From Colwellia sp. (GTDB lineage: Bacteria; Pseudomonadota; Gammaproteobacteria; Enterobacterales; Alteromonadaceae): a stretch of 39,650 bases of DNA. Shown piece after piece: positions 28,479-36,061 of the stretch (positions within the stretch are counted from its first letter, which is position 1; each line of letters begins with the position of its first letter). The DNA lies in assembly GCA_016765685.1 (NCBI GenBank), contig JAESPR010000115.1:1-39650 (forward strand), given 5' to 3'. Under the pieces are notes generated by a model. That model saw nothing but the letters and a program-made list of their open reading frames with translations, was not told where the DNA came from and did no database searches. A program made the position numbers and the translations under genes.

Positions 28479-28901
28479 ATGCCTAAATCCATTCATGTTG
28501 CCGTTGGTGTTATCACTGCTATCAGAGATATCACCAACAAAGATCAGCAAACTCAATATTTTCTTACCAAGCGCCTTGAACATAGTCATCAAGGCGGAAA
28601 GTGGGAGTTTCCAGGAGGTAAGGTTGAAAAAAGTGAAACTGTTGCTCAAGCACTTGCTAGAGAGCTTAAAGAAGAAGTAGCGATTGAAGTATTGTCTTGC
28701 CAGTCATTAACCAATATAAAACATGACTATGGTGATAAAGAGGTCTTGTTAGAAGTGTTTATTGTCGATCAATATCTTGGCGAACCGAAGGCTCAAGAAG
28801 GGCAAGGGCAAGGTTGGTTTTCACTTAATGAGTTACAAACCTTAGACTTTCCAAAAGCAAACCAAGCTATCATTGCCAAACTCGTAACTCGTAACTCGTA
28901 A
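28479..28901 (+). CDS. mutT: MutT, 8-oxo-dGTP pyrophosphohydrolase (Nudix)
   Basis: This 140-residue Nudix hydrolase has the box GGKVEKSETVAQALAREL followed by KEEVAI. The usual EExG position carries EEVA, Ala instead of Gly, as in some family members. WEFPGGK precedes it, as in E. coli MutT (129 residues). It removes 8-oxo-dGTP from the nucleotide pool and so prevents A:T to C:G mutation. The place after secA is conserved. The last codons (CTC GTA ACT CGT AAC TCG TAA) are a threefold 7-bp repeat, which forms the C-terminus LVTRNS and the stop. Confidence 0.93.
   Translation: MPKSIHVAVGVITAIRDITNKDQQTQYFLTKRLEHSHQGGKWEFPGGKVEKSETVAQALARELKEEVAIEVLSCQSLTNIKHDYGDKEVLLEVFIVDQYLGEPKAQEGQGQGWFSLNELQTLDFPKANQAIIAKLVTRNS
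28881..28901 (+). repeat. Perfect 7-bp tandem repeat at the 3' end of mutT
   Basis: CTCGTAA occurs three times without a gap, ending exactly at the mutT stop codon. Its reverse complement TTACGAG gives CGAGTTA units, related to the AAGTTA heptamers elsewhere in the window. The repeat is coding in mutT and ends 8 bases before the convergent yacG stop. Confidence 0.7.
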
Positions 28902-28909
28902 TTTTTATT

Positions 28910-29146
28910 CTATTCTGGCTCGACAAAAAACTTATCACTCATTAAAAACTCACCTTCGAGTGCATCAAGCATTTCTTCTGTCAATGGCGTAGCCCCTTGC
29001 ACCGATTGGCTTATTTTATGATTTTCTTCGGCCCATTCACCTAAATCAATCAATTGACAGCGTTTACTGCAAAAAGGGCGAAACTCGCTGCTTTGTTGCC
29101 AAAGAACATCTTTGGTACAGTTAGGGCAGGAAACGATTAAGGTCAT
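28910..29146 (-). CDS. yacG: YacG, zinc-binding DNA gyrase inhibitor
   Basis: This 78-residue protein has the four zinc cysteines Cys7, Cys10, Cys26 and Cys30 (CPNC ... [15 protein letters not shown]). The [16 protein letters not shown] string is the family hallmark. In E. coli YacG binds GyrB and blocks DNA binding. The acidic C-terminal half is variable. It is convergent with mutT (8 bases between stops) and downstream of zapD, the conserved order. Confidence 0.95.
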   Translation of the reverse strand: MTLIVSCPNCTKDVLWQQSSEFRPFCSKRCQLIDLGEWAEENHKISQSVQGATPLTEEMLDALEGEFLMSDKFFVEPE

Positions 29147-29208
29147 GGTTGATACTACAGTTGATAAGTCTTAACTCTATTGTAACCTTTGCTCTTAATG
29201 AAAACTAG

Positions 29209-29955
29209 CTAACACCGTGCTAATTGAAACTGAGTCGCTTGGTTTGAATAGCGGCGACCGTTTTGTTCGCAGGGCAGCATAAAACGGATGGAATAGCGAA
29301 ACTTATTGCCACTGATAGTTGGGTAGTACTGAGCGCTTTGCGCTACTTTAATACGTAATAGCAATAAGCCCTCACCATTGTCTTGATAAAAACCGCTTTC
29401 GGTTTCAATGTTTTCAAATGTCGCTCGTTGGCGGATAAATTTGAGTACTAGGGCTAAAGAGTTTTTTACGTTATCAAGTAATGATAACCAGTGTTCCATG
29501 TCTTTACTGATAATAGCAGCAGGCTGATGGAGCCAAAATTGTAATTGCGGTAGATCGAAACTAGAATTTCCGCCCTGAATAGCAAAACGTTGCTTTAAGC
29601 TAGCGAGTAATTTGTGCTCTTTTAATTGACACCAAGTTTGGCTGTTCGCTTTTAATTGCCTAGCTAAGTTGCTTGTCTCTTGTAAATTTTCTTCTAAAAC
29701 ACTGGTATCAATATTCGGTGCTTGCGACCAAATGACTAAGTTTTGCTGCAATTTTTCTAAATCTTTAATTAAATCACCCCTAATATCACTGCGTTCAAGC
29801 ATGTCTATTATGGCGAATAAGGCGTTAAAAAAAACTTGATGACTGGTACTAATTCCGGAATTTGCACAACTATCAACTTGCTTGAACAACTGTTCAAGTT
29901 TTAAGTAGTTACGGATACGCTCATTGAGCGGGTGTTCATATAATATCGTTGTCAT
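29209..29955 (-). CDS. zapD: ZapD, FtsZ-bundling division protein
   Basis: The protein has 248 residues (247 in E. coli). It begins YEHPLNERIRNYLKLE and has ERSDIRGDLIKDLEK, SSFDLPQLQFWLHQP and SGFYQDNGEG, all conserved in ZapD/YacF. ZapD cross-links FtsZ filaments at the Z-ring through the FtsZ C-terminal peptide, which is encoded in the same window (19,600 region). It is followed by yacG after 62 bases and preceded by coaE with a 103-base gap. No strong ribosome site is seen. Confidence 0.95.
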   Translation of the reverse strand: MTTILYEHPLNERIRNYLKLEQLFKQVDSCANSGISTSHQVFFNALFAIIDMLERSDIRGDLIKDLEKLQQNLVIWSQAPNIDTSVLEENLQETSNLARQLKANSQTWCQLKEHKLLASLKQRFAIQGGNSSFDLPQLQFWLHQPAAIISKDMEHWLSLLDNVKNSLALVLKFIRQRATFENIETESGFYQDNGEGLLLLRIKVAQSAQYYPTISGNKFRYSIRFMLPCEQNGRRYSNQATQFQLARC

Positions 29956-30058
29956 GCAAAGTGTTATGATAGTTCAAACTTTTATTTTAACTCAGGAGAG
30001 TATATTAACCATAGATAATTAAAATGGCGACTTATTTAACGATTAATTTTTGTTCATG

Positions 30059-30676
30059 TTAGCTCAACGACGAATATTTGGCGCTTAATAAATAACCTTG
30101 GTGTAATTTTTCAACTGTGTTTGTTAACTGTATTAGTGAACAATGGTCATTACTTAACAAGTCATTGGCGTGATTTTGTCTTTCTTTTCGGCTAATTTGA
30201 CTGCTAATAATTGCTTGAACTTGCTCTTTAGTATTGCCATCACGTTTTGTGGTGCGTGTTATTTGGGTTGACTCTGTTACGTCAATCACTAACACTCGAT
30301 CAACCAAAGAAACTAAATTGTTTTCAATCAATAGTGGAGCTACCAGTAAACAGTAAAGACTCGTTGCATTTTTTGTTTGTAAAATAAGCTGCTTCCTAAT
30401 CAATGGATGCAGTAAATTGTTTAACCATAATTTATCGTCATCATGACTAAATATTTGCTGACGAAGCAAAGCGCGGTTGAGCTGTCCATCTGTTTGAATA
30501 AAATTAGTACCAAAATACTCTGTAATAGCATGAAGGGCAGGGCTACCTTTTACCACCAGATCACGCGCAATAATATCAGCATCGATGACATCGACATCAA
30601 GTTCAGCAAAAAGGCTGGCTACCGTAGTTTTACCACTGCCAATACCTCCCGTAAGACCCACAATAAAAGTAGACAT
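30059..30676 (-). CDS. coaE: CoaE, dephospho-CoA kinase
   Basis: This 205-residue P-loop kinase starts MSTFIVGLTGGIGSGKTT, with Walker A about residues 7-17. DADIIARDLV and the HPLIRKQL block follow. It phosphorylates the 3'-OH of dephospho-CoA, the last step of coenzyme A synthesis. The ATG has AAGAG 6-7 bases upstream. It follows pilD by 14 bases on the reverse strand, so the two are probably cotranscribed, as in many gammaproteobacteria. Confidence 0.96.
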   Translation of the reverse strand: MSTFIVGLTGGIGSGKTTVASLFAELDVDVIDADIIARDLVVKGSPALHAITEYFGTNFIQTDGQLNRALLRQQIFSHDDDKLWLNNLLHPLIRKQLILQTKNATSLYCLLVAPLLIENNLVSLVDRVLVIDVTESTQITRTTKRDGNTKEQVQAIISSQISRKERQNHANDLLSNDHCSLIQLTNTVEKLHQGYLLSAKYSSLS

Positions 30677-30690
30677 AATAACTCTTTCGT

Positions 30691-31575
30691 TTAACTAATT
30701 TGCAGCAGGTACCAAGACCAAATTCCTTCACCCCATAACAGCGTGATCCATCCAGCGACAGCTAAATAAGGGCCAAAAGGAATTGCTTGCTCACGCTGAT
30801 GATTTTTAAACAACATCAATGAAATGCCTACCACAGCACCTACTACAGAGGCCATTAAAATAAGAATAGGTAGTAGCTGCCAGCCAAGCCAAGCACCAAA
30901 TAAAGCAAATAGTTTGAAATCACCATGTCCCATACCTTCTTTGCCCGTTAGTAGTTTAAATACCCAAAAAACACTAAATAAACTCATGTAACCCACAGCA
31001 GCGCCTATAACAGCATCACTAAGCGGTACAAAGGTGGTGTTGATGTTGACTAACAAACCAAGCCATAAAAGCGGCATAACAATTTGATCTGGCAATAACA
31101 TATGATCAAAATCAATGAGCGTTAAACAAATTAGTGCCCAAGTAAGAATTAACAATAATAAGGTTTCAATAGAAACACCAAACTGATTCGCTATTACTAA
31201 ACTTAATAGTGCGGTGGCACTTTCAACCAAAGGGTAACGAAATGAGATGCTGTTTTTACATTGACTACATTTTCCCTGTAAAAACAACCAATTGATCACG
31301 GGAATATTTTCATAAAAACGTATTTTATGGCCACATTTAGGGCAAGTTGAATCGGGTTTAGATAAGGTGATATGTTCAAACTCTTTTGCTGGTATGTTAG
31401 TCACTTCGTCAGCCAAAAACTCACGACATTCTAAGTACCATCCATTGTGCATCATTTTAGGTAAACGATAGACAACAACATTTAAAAAGCTGCCAATCAT
31501 TAGAGAAAAAATAACAACAAAGATGTTAAAAGCGGTAGGAAATTGCTGAAAAAATTCTAGGGTTTGTTCAAACAT
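30691..31575 (-). CDS. pilD: PilD, prepilin peptidase and N-methyltransferase
   Basis: This 294-residue polytopic aspartic protease (family A24) has MIGSFLNVVVYRLP near the N-terminus, and the cytoplasmic zinc cysteines Cys78, Cys81, Cys103 and Cys106 (CPKC...CSQC). The catalytic Asp residues lie in IDFDHMLLPD (about 155-157) and GMGHGDFKL (Asp219). It cleaves pilin leaders after Gly before Phe and methylates the new N-terminus, so the two pilins at 37126 and 37593 and type II secretion pseudopilins are its expected substrates. A terminator lies upstream of it, after pilC, so it may have its own promoter. Confidence 0.96.
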   Translation of the reverse strand: MFEQTLEFFQQFPTAFNIFVVIFSLMIGSFLNVVVYRLPKMMHNGWYLECREFLADEVTNIPAKEFEHITLSKPDSTCPKCGHKIRFYENIPVINWLFLQGKCSQCKNSISFRYPLVESATALLSLVIANQFGVSIETLLLLILTWALICLTLIDFDHMLLPDQIVMPLLWLGLLVNINTTFVPLSDAVIGAAVGYMSLFSVFWVFKLLTGKEGMGHGDFKLFALFGAWLGWQLLPILILMASVVGAVVGISLMLFKNHQREQAIPFGPYLAVAGWITLLWGEGIWSWYLLQIS

Positions 31576-31615
31576 AAACGACTCATTTATTACTTTACAG
31601 TGAAAAATTAAAACT

Positions 31616-31651
31616 AAAAAAAGTTCCCAAACTGTGCAGACTTAGGAACTC
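31616..31651 (-). terminator. Terminator between pilC and pilD
   Basis: Read on the reverse strand, AGTTCC and GGAACT form a stem around a 17-base loop, followed by a run of seven T (31616-31622). The loop is long, so efficiency may be moderate and allow some read-through into pilD. Confidence 0.55.
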
Positions 31652-31657
31652 TTCTTT

Positions 31658-31685
31658 AAAACTTAAAACTTAAAACTTAAAACTT
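31658..31685 (-). repeat. Perfect 7-bp tandem repeat, pilC-pilD gap
   Basis: AAAACTT occurs four times without a gap (AAGTTTT on the reverse strand, the direction of transcription here). It begins 29 bases after the pilC stop. The AAGTT core matches the runs at 9810 and 19665. Confidence 0.7.
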
Positions 31686-31713
31686 GCTCTTTAAAAGGTA
31701 AGTAAAACTGTAC

Positions 31714-32961
31714 TTATACAATCATACCAATTTGGAATATAGGTAAGTACATGGCAATAATTAAACCACCAATAACTACACCAAGCACAGCCATAATCAT
31801 CGGCTCTAATAGGGAAGTCAGTGAATCAACTGCATTATCAACCTCAGCTTCATAAACATTGGCTACTTTTGACAGCATATCATCAACAGCGCCTGACTCT
31901 TCACCGATCGCCACCATTTGAATGACCATGTCCGGAAATATACTACAGTTGCGCATTGCTAAATTCATTTGCATACCCGATGTTACTTCAGCGCGAACCT
32001 CTAAGATAGCATCACGAAATACCGCATTACCGGCAGCACCAGCAGCTGATTCAAGGGCATCAATTAGTGGTACACCCGCAGCAAAGGTTGTCGATAAAGT
32101 TCTAGCATAACGAGCAACAGCGGCTTTTTCTAATAAATCACCAATAACGGGCACTTTTAAAATTCGTCTATCAATTTGGTCACGCAATTTCAGGCTATTG
32201 CGATAGGCGCGTTTAAACAAAAAAATGAACGCGAAAATAGCCCCTAAACCTAAGTGCCAATAAGCGACCATAAATTCAGAAATACCGACAACAAATAAGG
32301 TAAAACCGGGTAATTCAGCACCAAAACCGGCAAAAATATCTTGAAAAACAGGTACCACAAAAATGAGTAATATAGAGGTAACTATACCGGCAATGATCAA
32401 TACCGCAATAGGGTAAGTCATGGCTTTTTTTATTTTGGCTTTTAATGCTTCGCCTTTTTCTTTGTAGGTGGCAATGCGATCATAAATAGTTTCTAAGGAG
32501 CCTGATTGTTCACCTGAGGCGACCAAGTCACAATAAAGATCATCAAAATGCCTAGGGTGATCTCGCAAACAATCAGACAAAGGAATACCGGAGGAAAGTT
32601 TGGTGGCAATTTCACCTAACAGTTTTCGTATCTTACCATTGTTATGACCTTTACCAATCATTTCGATGGTTTGCACTAAAGGTACCCCTGCACCTAACAT
32701 AGTGGCAATTTGTCGTGAAATAATAGCAATGTCACCGGGAACAATAGCTTTGTCACCGCTCATTCCAAATAAAGGCTTGGCTTTTTTCTTCACTTTACTG
32801 GGAGTGATACCCTGTTTACGTAATTGAGCTTTTAGCTCAATTACGTTATTGGCAGATAATTCACCGTTAATTTTTTTCCCTTTACGATTAACCCCATGCC
32901 AGGTAAAAACATCTAAAGTTTTCACCTTAGGAGTATTTTTTTTTGCGATTGCTGTGGCCAT
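31714..32961 (-). CDS. pilC: PilC, type IV pilus inner-membrane platform protein
   Basis: The protein has about 415 residues and two T2SSF domains. The first covers roughly residues 70-200 (ISRQIATMLGAGVPLVQTIEMIG) and the second 275-400 (FARTLSTTFAAGVPLIDALESA-like, VYEAEVDNAVDSLTSLLEPMIM). Three membrane spans are expected. PilC connects the PilB motor to pilin assembly. Two ATGs exist; the second (32959-32961) is preferred because TAGG stands 8 bases before it and only 3 before the first. The gene follows pilB by about 37 bases. Confidence 0.95.
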   Translation of the reverse strand: MATAIAKKNTPKVKTLDVFTWHGVNRKGKKINGELSANNVIELKAQLRKQGITPSKVKKKAKPLFGMSGDKAIVPGDIAIISRQIATMLGAGVPLVQTIEMIGKGHNNGKIRKLLGEIATKLSSGIPLSDCLRDHPRHFDDLYCDLVASGEQSGSLETIYDRIATYKEKGEALKAKIKKAMTYPIAVLIIAGIVTSILLIFVVPVFQDIFAGFGAELPGFTLFVVGISEFMVAYWHLGLGAIFAFIFLFKRAYRNSLKLRDQIDRRILKVPVIGDLLEKAAVARYARTLSTTFAAGVPLIDALESAAGAAGNAVFRDAILEVRAEVTSGMQMNLAMRNCSIFPDMVIQMVAIGEESGAVDDMLSKVANVYEAEVDNAVDSLTSLLEPMIMAVLGVVIGGLIIAMYLPIFQIGMIV

Positions 32962-32998
32962 AAACATTACCTATTGTTTTCGTGTGTTGGGGGGCTAT

Positions 32999-34699
32999 CT
33001 ATGTGCTAGTTACTCGGTTAATTTCTTCAAGGCTAGTCATGCCATTCATAGCTTTTATTAAACCAGATTGTCGTAAATTATTATAACCTTCTATTTGGCA
33101 CTGTTTAGCAATATCAAGGGAGTTGCCCCCTTCCATAATAATAGATGAAATTTTAGGGCTGATCTTAATTACTTCATAAATACCAACCCGGCCTTTATAA
33201 CCCCCAGTGCATTGCTCGCAACCTACGGCTTTAAATAATTTTATTTCGCTGAGTTTATCATCAGGAAAACCTTGTTCAGCAAGTTGTACTGTTGAGAGCT
33301 CTTCATGTATTTTGCATTGTGGGCATAAGCGTCTCGCTAACCGCTGGGCGATAATAATACTTACCGAGCTGGCCACGTTATAAGAAGGCACGCCCATATT
33401 TAATAAACGCGTTAAGGTTTCTGATGCTGAGTTAGTATGTAAAGTTGATAACACTAAATGCCCAGTTTGAGCAGCTTTGATGGCTATTTCTGCAGTTTCT
33501 AAATCACGTATTTCGCCTACCATCACAATATCAGGATCTTGACGTAAGAAGGAACGTAATGCGCTCGGGAACGTTAAACCAGCGCGGTTATTAATTTGTA
33601 CTTGGTTAATACCTTCTAGATTTATTTCTACTGGATCTTCAGCGGTAGATATATTGCGTTCTTGGGTATTGAGAATATTCAAACCAGTATATAAAGAAAC
33701 AGTTTTACCCGAGCCGGTGGGTCCGGTCACTAAAATCATGCCTTGAGGCTGATCTAAAGCCTCGGTATATATTTTTTTCTGCTCAGGTTCATAACCTAAC
33801 ATATCGATACCCAGCATAGCGCTAGATGAGTCAAGAATACGCATAACAACTTTTTCACCCCACATGGTGGGTAGAGTACTAACTCGAAAATCGATAGATT
33901 TTTTCTTCGATAATGCTAATTTTATCCGGCCATCTTGCGGTACACGACGCTCAGCAATATCTAGTTTTGACATGACTTTAAGGCGCGCCGCCATGCGTGA
34001 TGACAAACTAACGGGAGGGCGGGCAATTTCCGATAAAATACCATCAATACGAAAACGTATACGAAAAGATTTTTCATAGGGTTCAAAATGTAAATCTGAA
34101 GCACCTTTTTTAATAGCATCAAGTAGAATTTTATTGATAAAGACCACAATAGGCGCATCGTCTTTGCCACTACCTGCATCATCATCTTTCTTTTCTTCTT
34201 GTACTTCTAAGCCGGAAAGTTCTTCTGCGTCAATATCGGTAATATCAAGAGCATCACTTTCATCCTCAAGCACTTTTTCTATGCACGCTTGCAAGCCGAA
34301 CTCATCAGTTAATATTAATTCGGTACTGAATCCGGTATTAAATTGAATTTCTTCTAAAGCATCTAAGTTAGTTGGATCTGACATGGCAACAAACAATACT
34401 TTGCCACGTAAAAATAATGGTAGCGCATTATGTTTATTAATTAATTTTTCGTTACGAATGCCTTCTGGTACTAATGTGGTATCAAAATTTACTAGCTGTA
34501 TATAAGGGTAGCCAAATTTATTAGACAGTATTTTAGCAATTTTTTTACCATCAAAGTTTTTGTCTTCAACTAGATAACGAATAAAGGGTTTATTTTTACC
34601 GCTATAATCGGCACGAATATCATCAATGCTAGCAAGAGGAACTAGATGCTCTTTAGATAATGCCGATAAAACACTCGATTGCTGGTGACTTCCTTTCAT
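32999..34699 (-). CDS. pilB: PilB, type IV pilus assembly ATPase
   Basis: This 566-residue GspE/PilB family motor has an N-terminal MshEN-like domain (about 20-145), an acidic linker (150-182) and an ATPase core. The core has Walker A GPTGSGKT (326-333), the Asp box STAEDPVE (351-358), Walker [13 protein letters not shown] (388-399), the His box [11 protein letters not shown] (413-423) and the zinc tetracysteine Cys459, Cys462, Cys494 and Cys497. It powers pilus extension. The ATG at 34699 has a poor ribosome site. Upstream lies an accessory segment instead of pilA, which in most relatives is the neighbour. Confidence 0.96.
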   Translation of the reverse strand: MKGSHQQSSVLSALSKEHLVPLASIDDIRADYSGKNKPFIRYLVEDKNFDGKKIAKILSNKFGYPYIQLVNFDTTLVPEGIRNEKLINKHNALPLFLRGKVLFVAMSDPTNLDALEEIQFNTGFSTELILTDEFGLQACIEKVLEDESDALDITDIDAEELSGLEVQEEKKDDDAGSGKDDAPIVVFINKILLDAIKKGASDLHFEPYEKSFRIRFRIDGILSEIARPPVSLSSRMAARLKVMSKLDIAERRVPQDGRIKLALSKKKSIDFRVSTLPTMWGEKVVMRILDSSSAMLGIDMLGYEPEQKKIYTEALDQPQGMILVTGPTGSGKTVSLYTGLNILNTQERNISTAEDPVEINLEGINQVQINNRAGLTFPSALRSFLRQDPDIVMVGEIRDLETAEIAIKAAQTGHLVLSTLHTNSASETLTRLLNMGVPSYNVASSVSIIIAQRLARRLCPQCKIHEELSTVQLAEQGFPDDKLSEIKLFKAVGCEQCTGGYKGRVGIYEVIKISPKISSIIMEGGNSLDIAKQCQIEGYNNLRQSGLIKAMNGMTSLEEINRVTST

Positions 34700-34928
34700 A
34701 ACTTTTGAAGATAACCTTTTGAATAAACGTAATGATCAAGACGAATTCCAGTGTAACGTAATATTACTTAAAAACACAAAAGTTTCTGTATTGGGAGGTA
34801 ATGTAGCGGTATTTCAAGTAGAGTTGGTTCAATTAAAGTAAAAAATTATTACTTAGGTTTCGTTTTTATTGAATAAACAACAAACTCAGATAGTGGTAAT
34901 GAGGTGTTAAGCTATTTATACCATTTTT

Positions 34929-35009
34929 CTATTTATGGGCAGCATCGTACGCCATGTAAGCAAAAGCAGCGATAACAGCAAGCAAAACCAATGTAGATAA
35001 AACATCCAT
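34929..35009 (-). CDS. 26-residue membrane micro-ORF
   Basis: ATG at 35007-35009, stop TAG at 34929-34931. The peptide MDVLSTLVLLAVIAAFAYMA ends YDAAHK, one hydrophobic helix with a charged tail. A good ribosome site (AGGGG, 9 bases upstream) overlaps the last codons of the broken gene just before it, so the two would be translationally coupled. No family recognised. Confidence 0.5.
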   Translation of the reverse strand: MDVLSTLVLLAVIAAFAYMAYDAAHK

Positions 35010-35012
35010 AAA

Positions 35013-35240
35013 TTATAACCCCTTTAATGAAGATATTAATTTTTCTATACGTTTATGTACAAAAAATATCGATAGGGTAATGGCGGTAATACCAACAACA
35101 GCACCATAAACCTTAAAATTAACAGAAACATCTGCTTTTGTTAATAGCTAGCCTACTAAGCTAATATCTGAAACAACTAAAACGCCTAACCAAAATTTTA
35201 AATAAGCGATTGTTTCTTTGACTATATCAATTTTCGACAC
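35013..35240 (-). pseudogene. Small two-span membrane protein gene broken by in-frame TAG
   Basis: From GTG at 35238-35240 a frame of 75 sense positions runs to TAA at 35013-35015, interrupted once by TAG at codon 31 (35148-35150). The first part is MSKIDIVKETIAYLKFWLGV with VLVVSDISLVG; after the stop come LLTKADVSVNFKVYGAVVG and ITAITLSIFFVHKRIEKL with a short tail. The two hydrophobic segments and the charged HKRIEKL end make one coherent small membrane protein. A TGG (Trp) to TAG change would explain the break in the membrane segment. No start codon follows that could rescue the second half. It could also be a sequencing error. Family not recognised; the following micro-ORF looks intact. 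Confidence 0.6.
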
Positions 35241-35376
35241 AGCCTAAGTTTATACCTTATTTTAGTGACAAGCACTCTTACTCTTAATTATTAACAAAAT
35301 AAATAGGGTTAGATCAACTTTAAATTTTGTTTGGTTAAAGAAGATGGTTATTTGTTGCAAGTTTATTAAATTGATT

Positions 35377-35685
35377 TTAACTATTTTTAGTGAGGAGAAT
35401 AAGGTCAGATTGAATGGCTTGATAAAATTCAGTTGAAATAGCATTTAAATCAACTACATCAACCATGAAGGGTAAATCAGATTGAGAGTATAAGTATTTA
35501 AGTGTTTGGAGTTGATTGGTTGGTATTTTCTCGCCTCTTTTAATTGCTATATCAAGATCAGAGTATTTACGTGCAGTGTTTTTAGCTCTAGAGCCAAAAA
35601 CAAAAATTTCTATTATGTCATTCTTGAAAATATCCTTAGCTAATTCGAGTACTATTTTTTTTTGATTTGTGGATAAGTCAATCAT
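35377..35685 (-). CDS. mntA: MntA-type minimal nucleotidyltransferase (antitoxin)
   Basis: This 102-residue protein has the exact MntA signature GSX10DXD: Gly31-Ser32, then ten residues, then Asp43-Leu-Asp45 (FGSRAKNTARKYSDLDIAI). A third acidic strand is likely VDVVDL (75-80). In HepT-MntA systems this enzyme transfers AMP to a tyrosine of the HEPN toxin and so silences it. The ATG overlaps the end of hepT by 8 bases (ATGATTGA), the tight coupling seen for these pairs. It is the downstream gene. All visible catalytic residues are intact. Confidence 0.88.
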   Translation of the reverse strand: MIDLSTNQKKIVLELAKDIFKNDIIEIFVFGSRAKNTARKYSDLDIAIKRGEKIPTNQLQTLKYLYSQSDLPFMVDVVDLNAISTEFYQAIQSDLILLTKNS

Positions 35686-36061
35686 TACGTCGTTCTAATT
35701 CTTTATATAATAACTGTGCATCATCAAAAAAATTCTTTGCCGATTGATATACTTGCTCAGCAACAACCTCATCATAAGTATGTGAGGTTGTATTTCTAGC
35801 TTGATGGTATTCAAACCAAGGTAGGGGATCAATAATTATTTTTTTATCTGCAGCTAAACGAAATAAATCTTTTCTTGTTAACGGTGCTAATGTTTCAGAG
35901 CCAACATCAGCAACTAAAAATCGCCTTAAAAATTTCCAAGCAAGCTCATAGGTATATTCAAAGCGTTGAATAACGGAATCACGAATAAATTCATTTTTTG
36001 GTTGCTGTAATGCTTTTTCTAAAGAGAGCAAAGCTTTTTTAAATGGTGTTAAAACAATCAT
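35678..36061 (-). CDS. hepT: HepT-type HEPN RNase (toxin)
   Basis: This protein of about 127 residues belongs to the HI0074/HepT HEPN family. The RX4HXY motif is present as Arg89, His94, Tyr96 (RNTTSHTY). EYTYELAWKFLRRFL and FEYHQARNTTSH are typical family blocks. HepT toxins cut RNA, and the motif Tyr is the AMP acceptor for MntA. ATG at 36059-36061 is the likely start; a TTG two codons earlier lies inside the transposon end. The left inverted repeat of the transposase element begins at the base next to the ATG, so the gene has lost any native upstream ribosome site, and no Shine-Dalgarno is visible in the abutting sequence. Confidence 0.85.
   Translation of the reverse strand: MIVLTPFKKALLSLEKALQQPKNEFIRDSVIQRFEYTYELAWKFLRRFLVADVGSETLAPLTRKDLFRLAADKKIIIDPLPWFEYHQARNTTSHTYDEVVAEQVYQSAKNFFDDAQLLYKELERRND

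Noticed and set aside
31658..31685. Tandem AAAACTT array as a CRISPR-like array
   Set aside because: The period is 7 bases with no spacers; no cas genes in the window.
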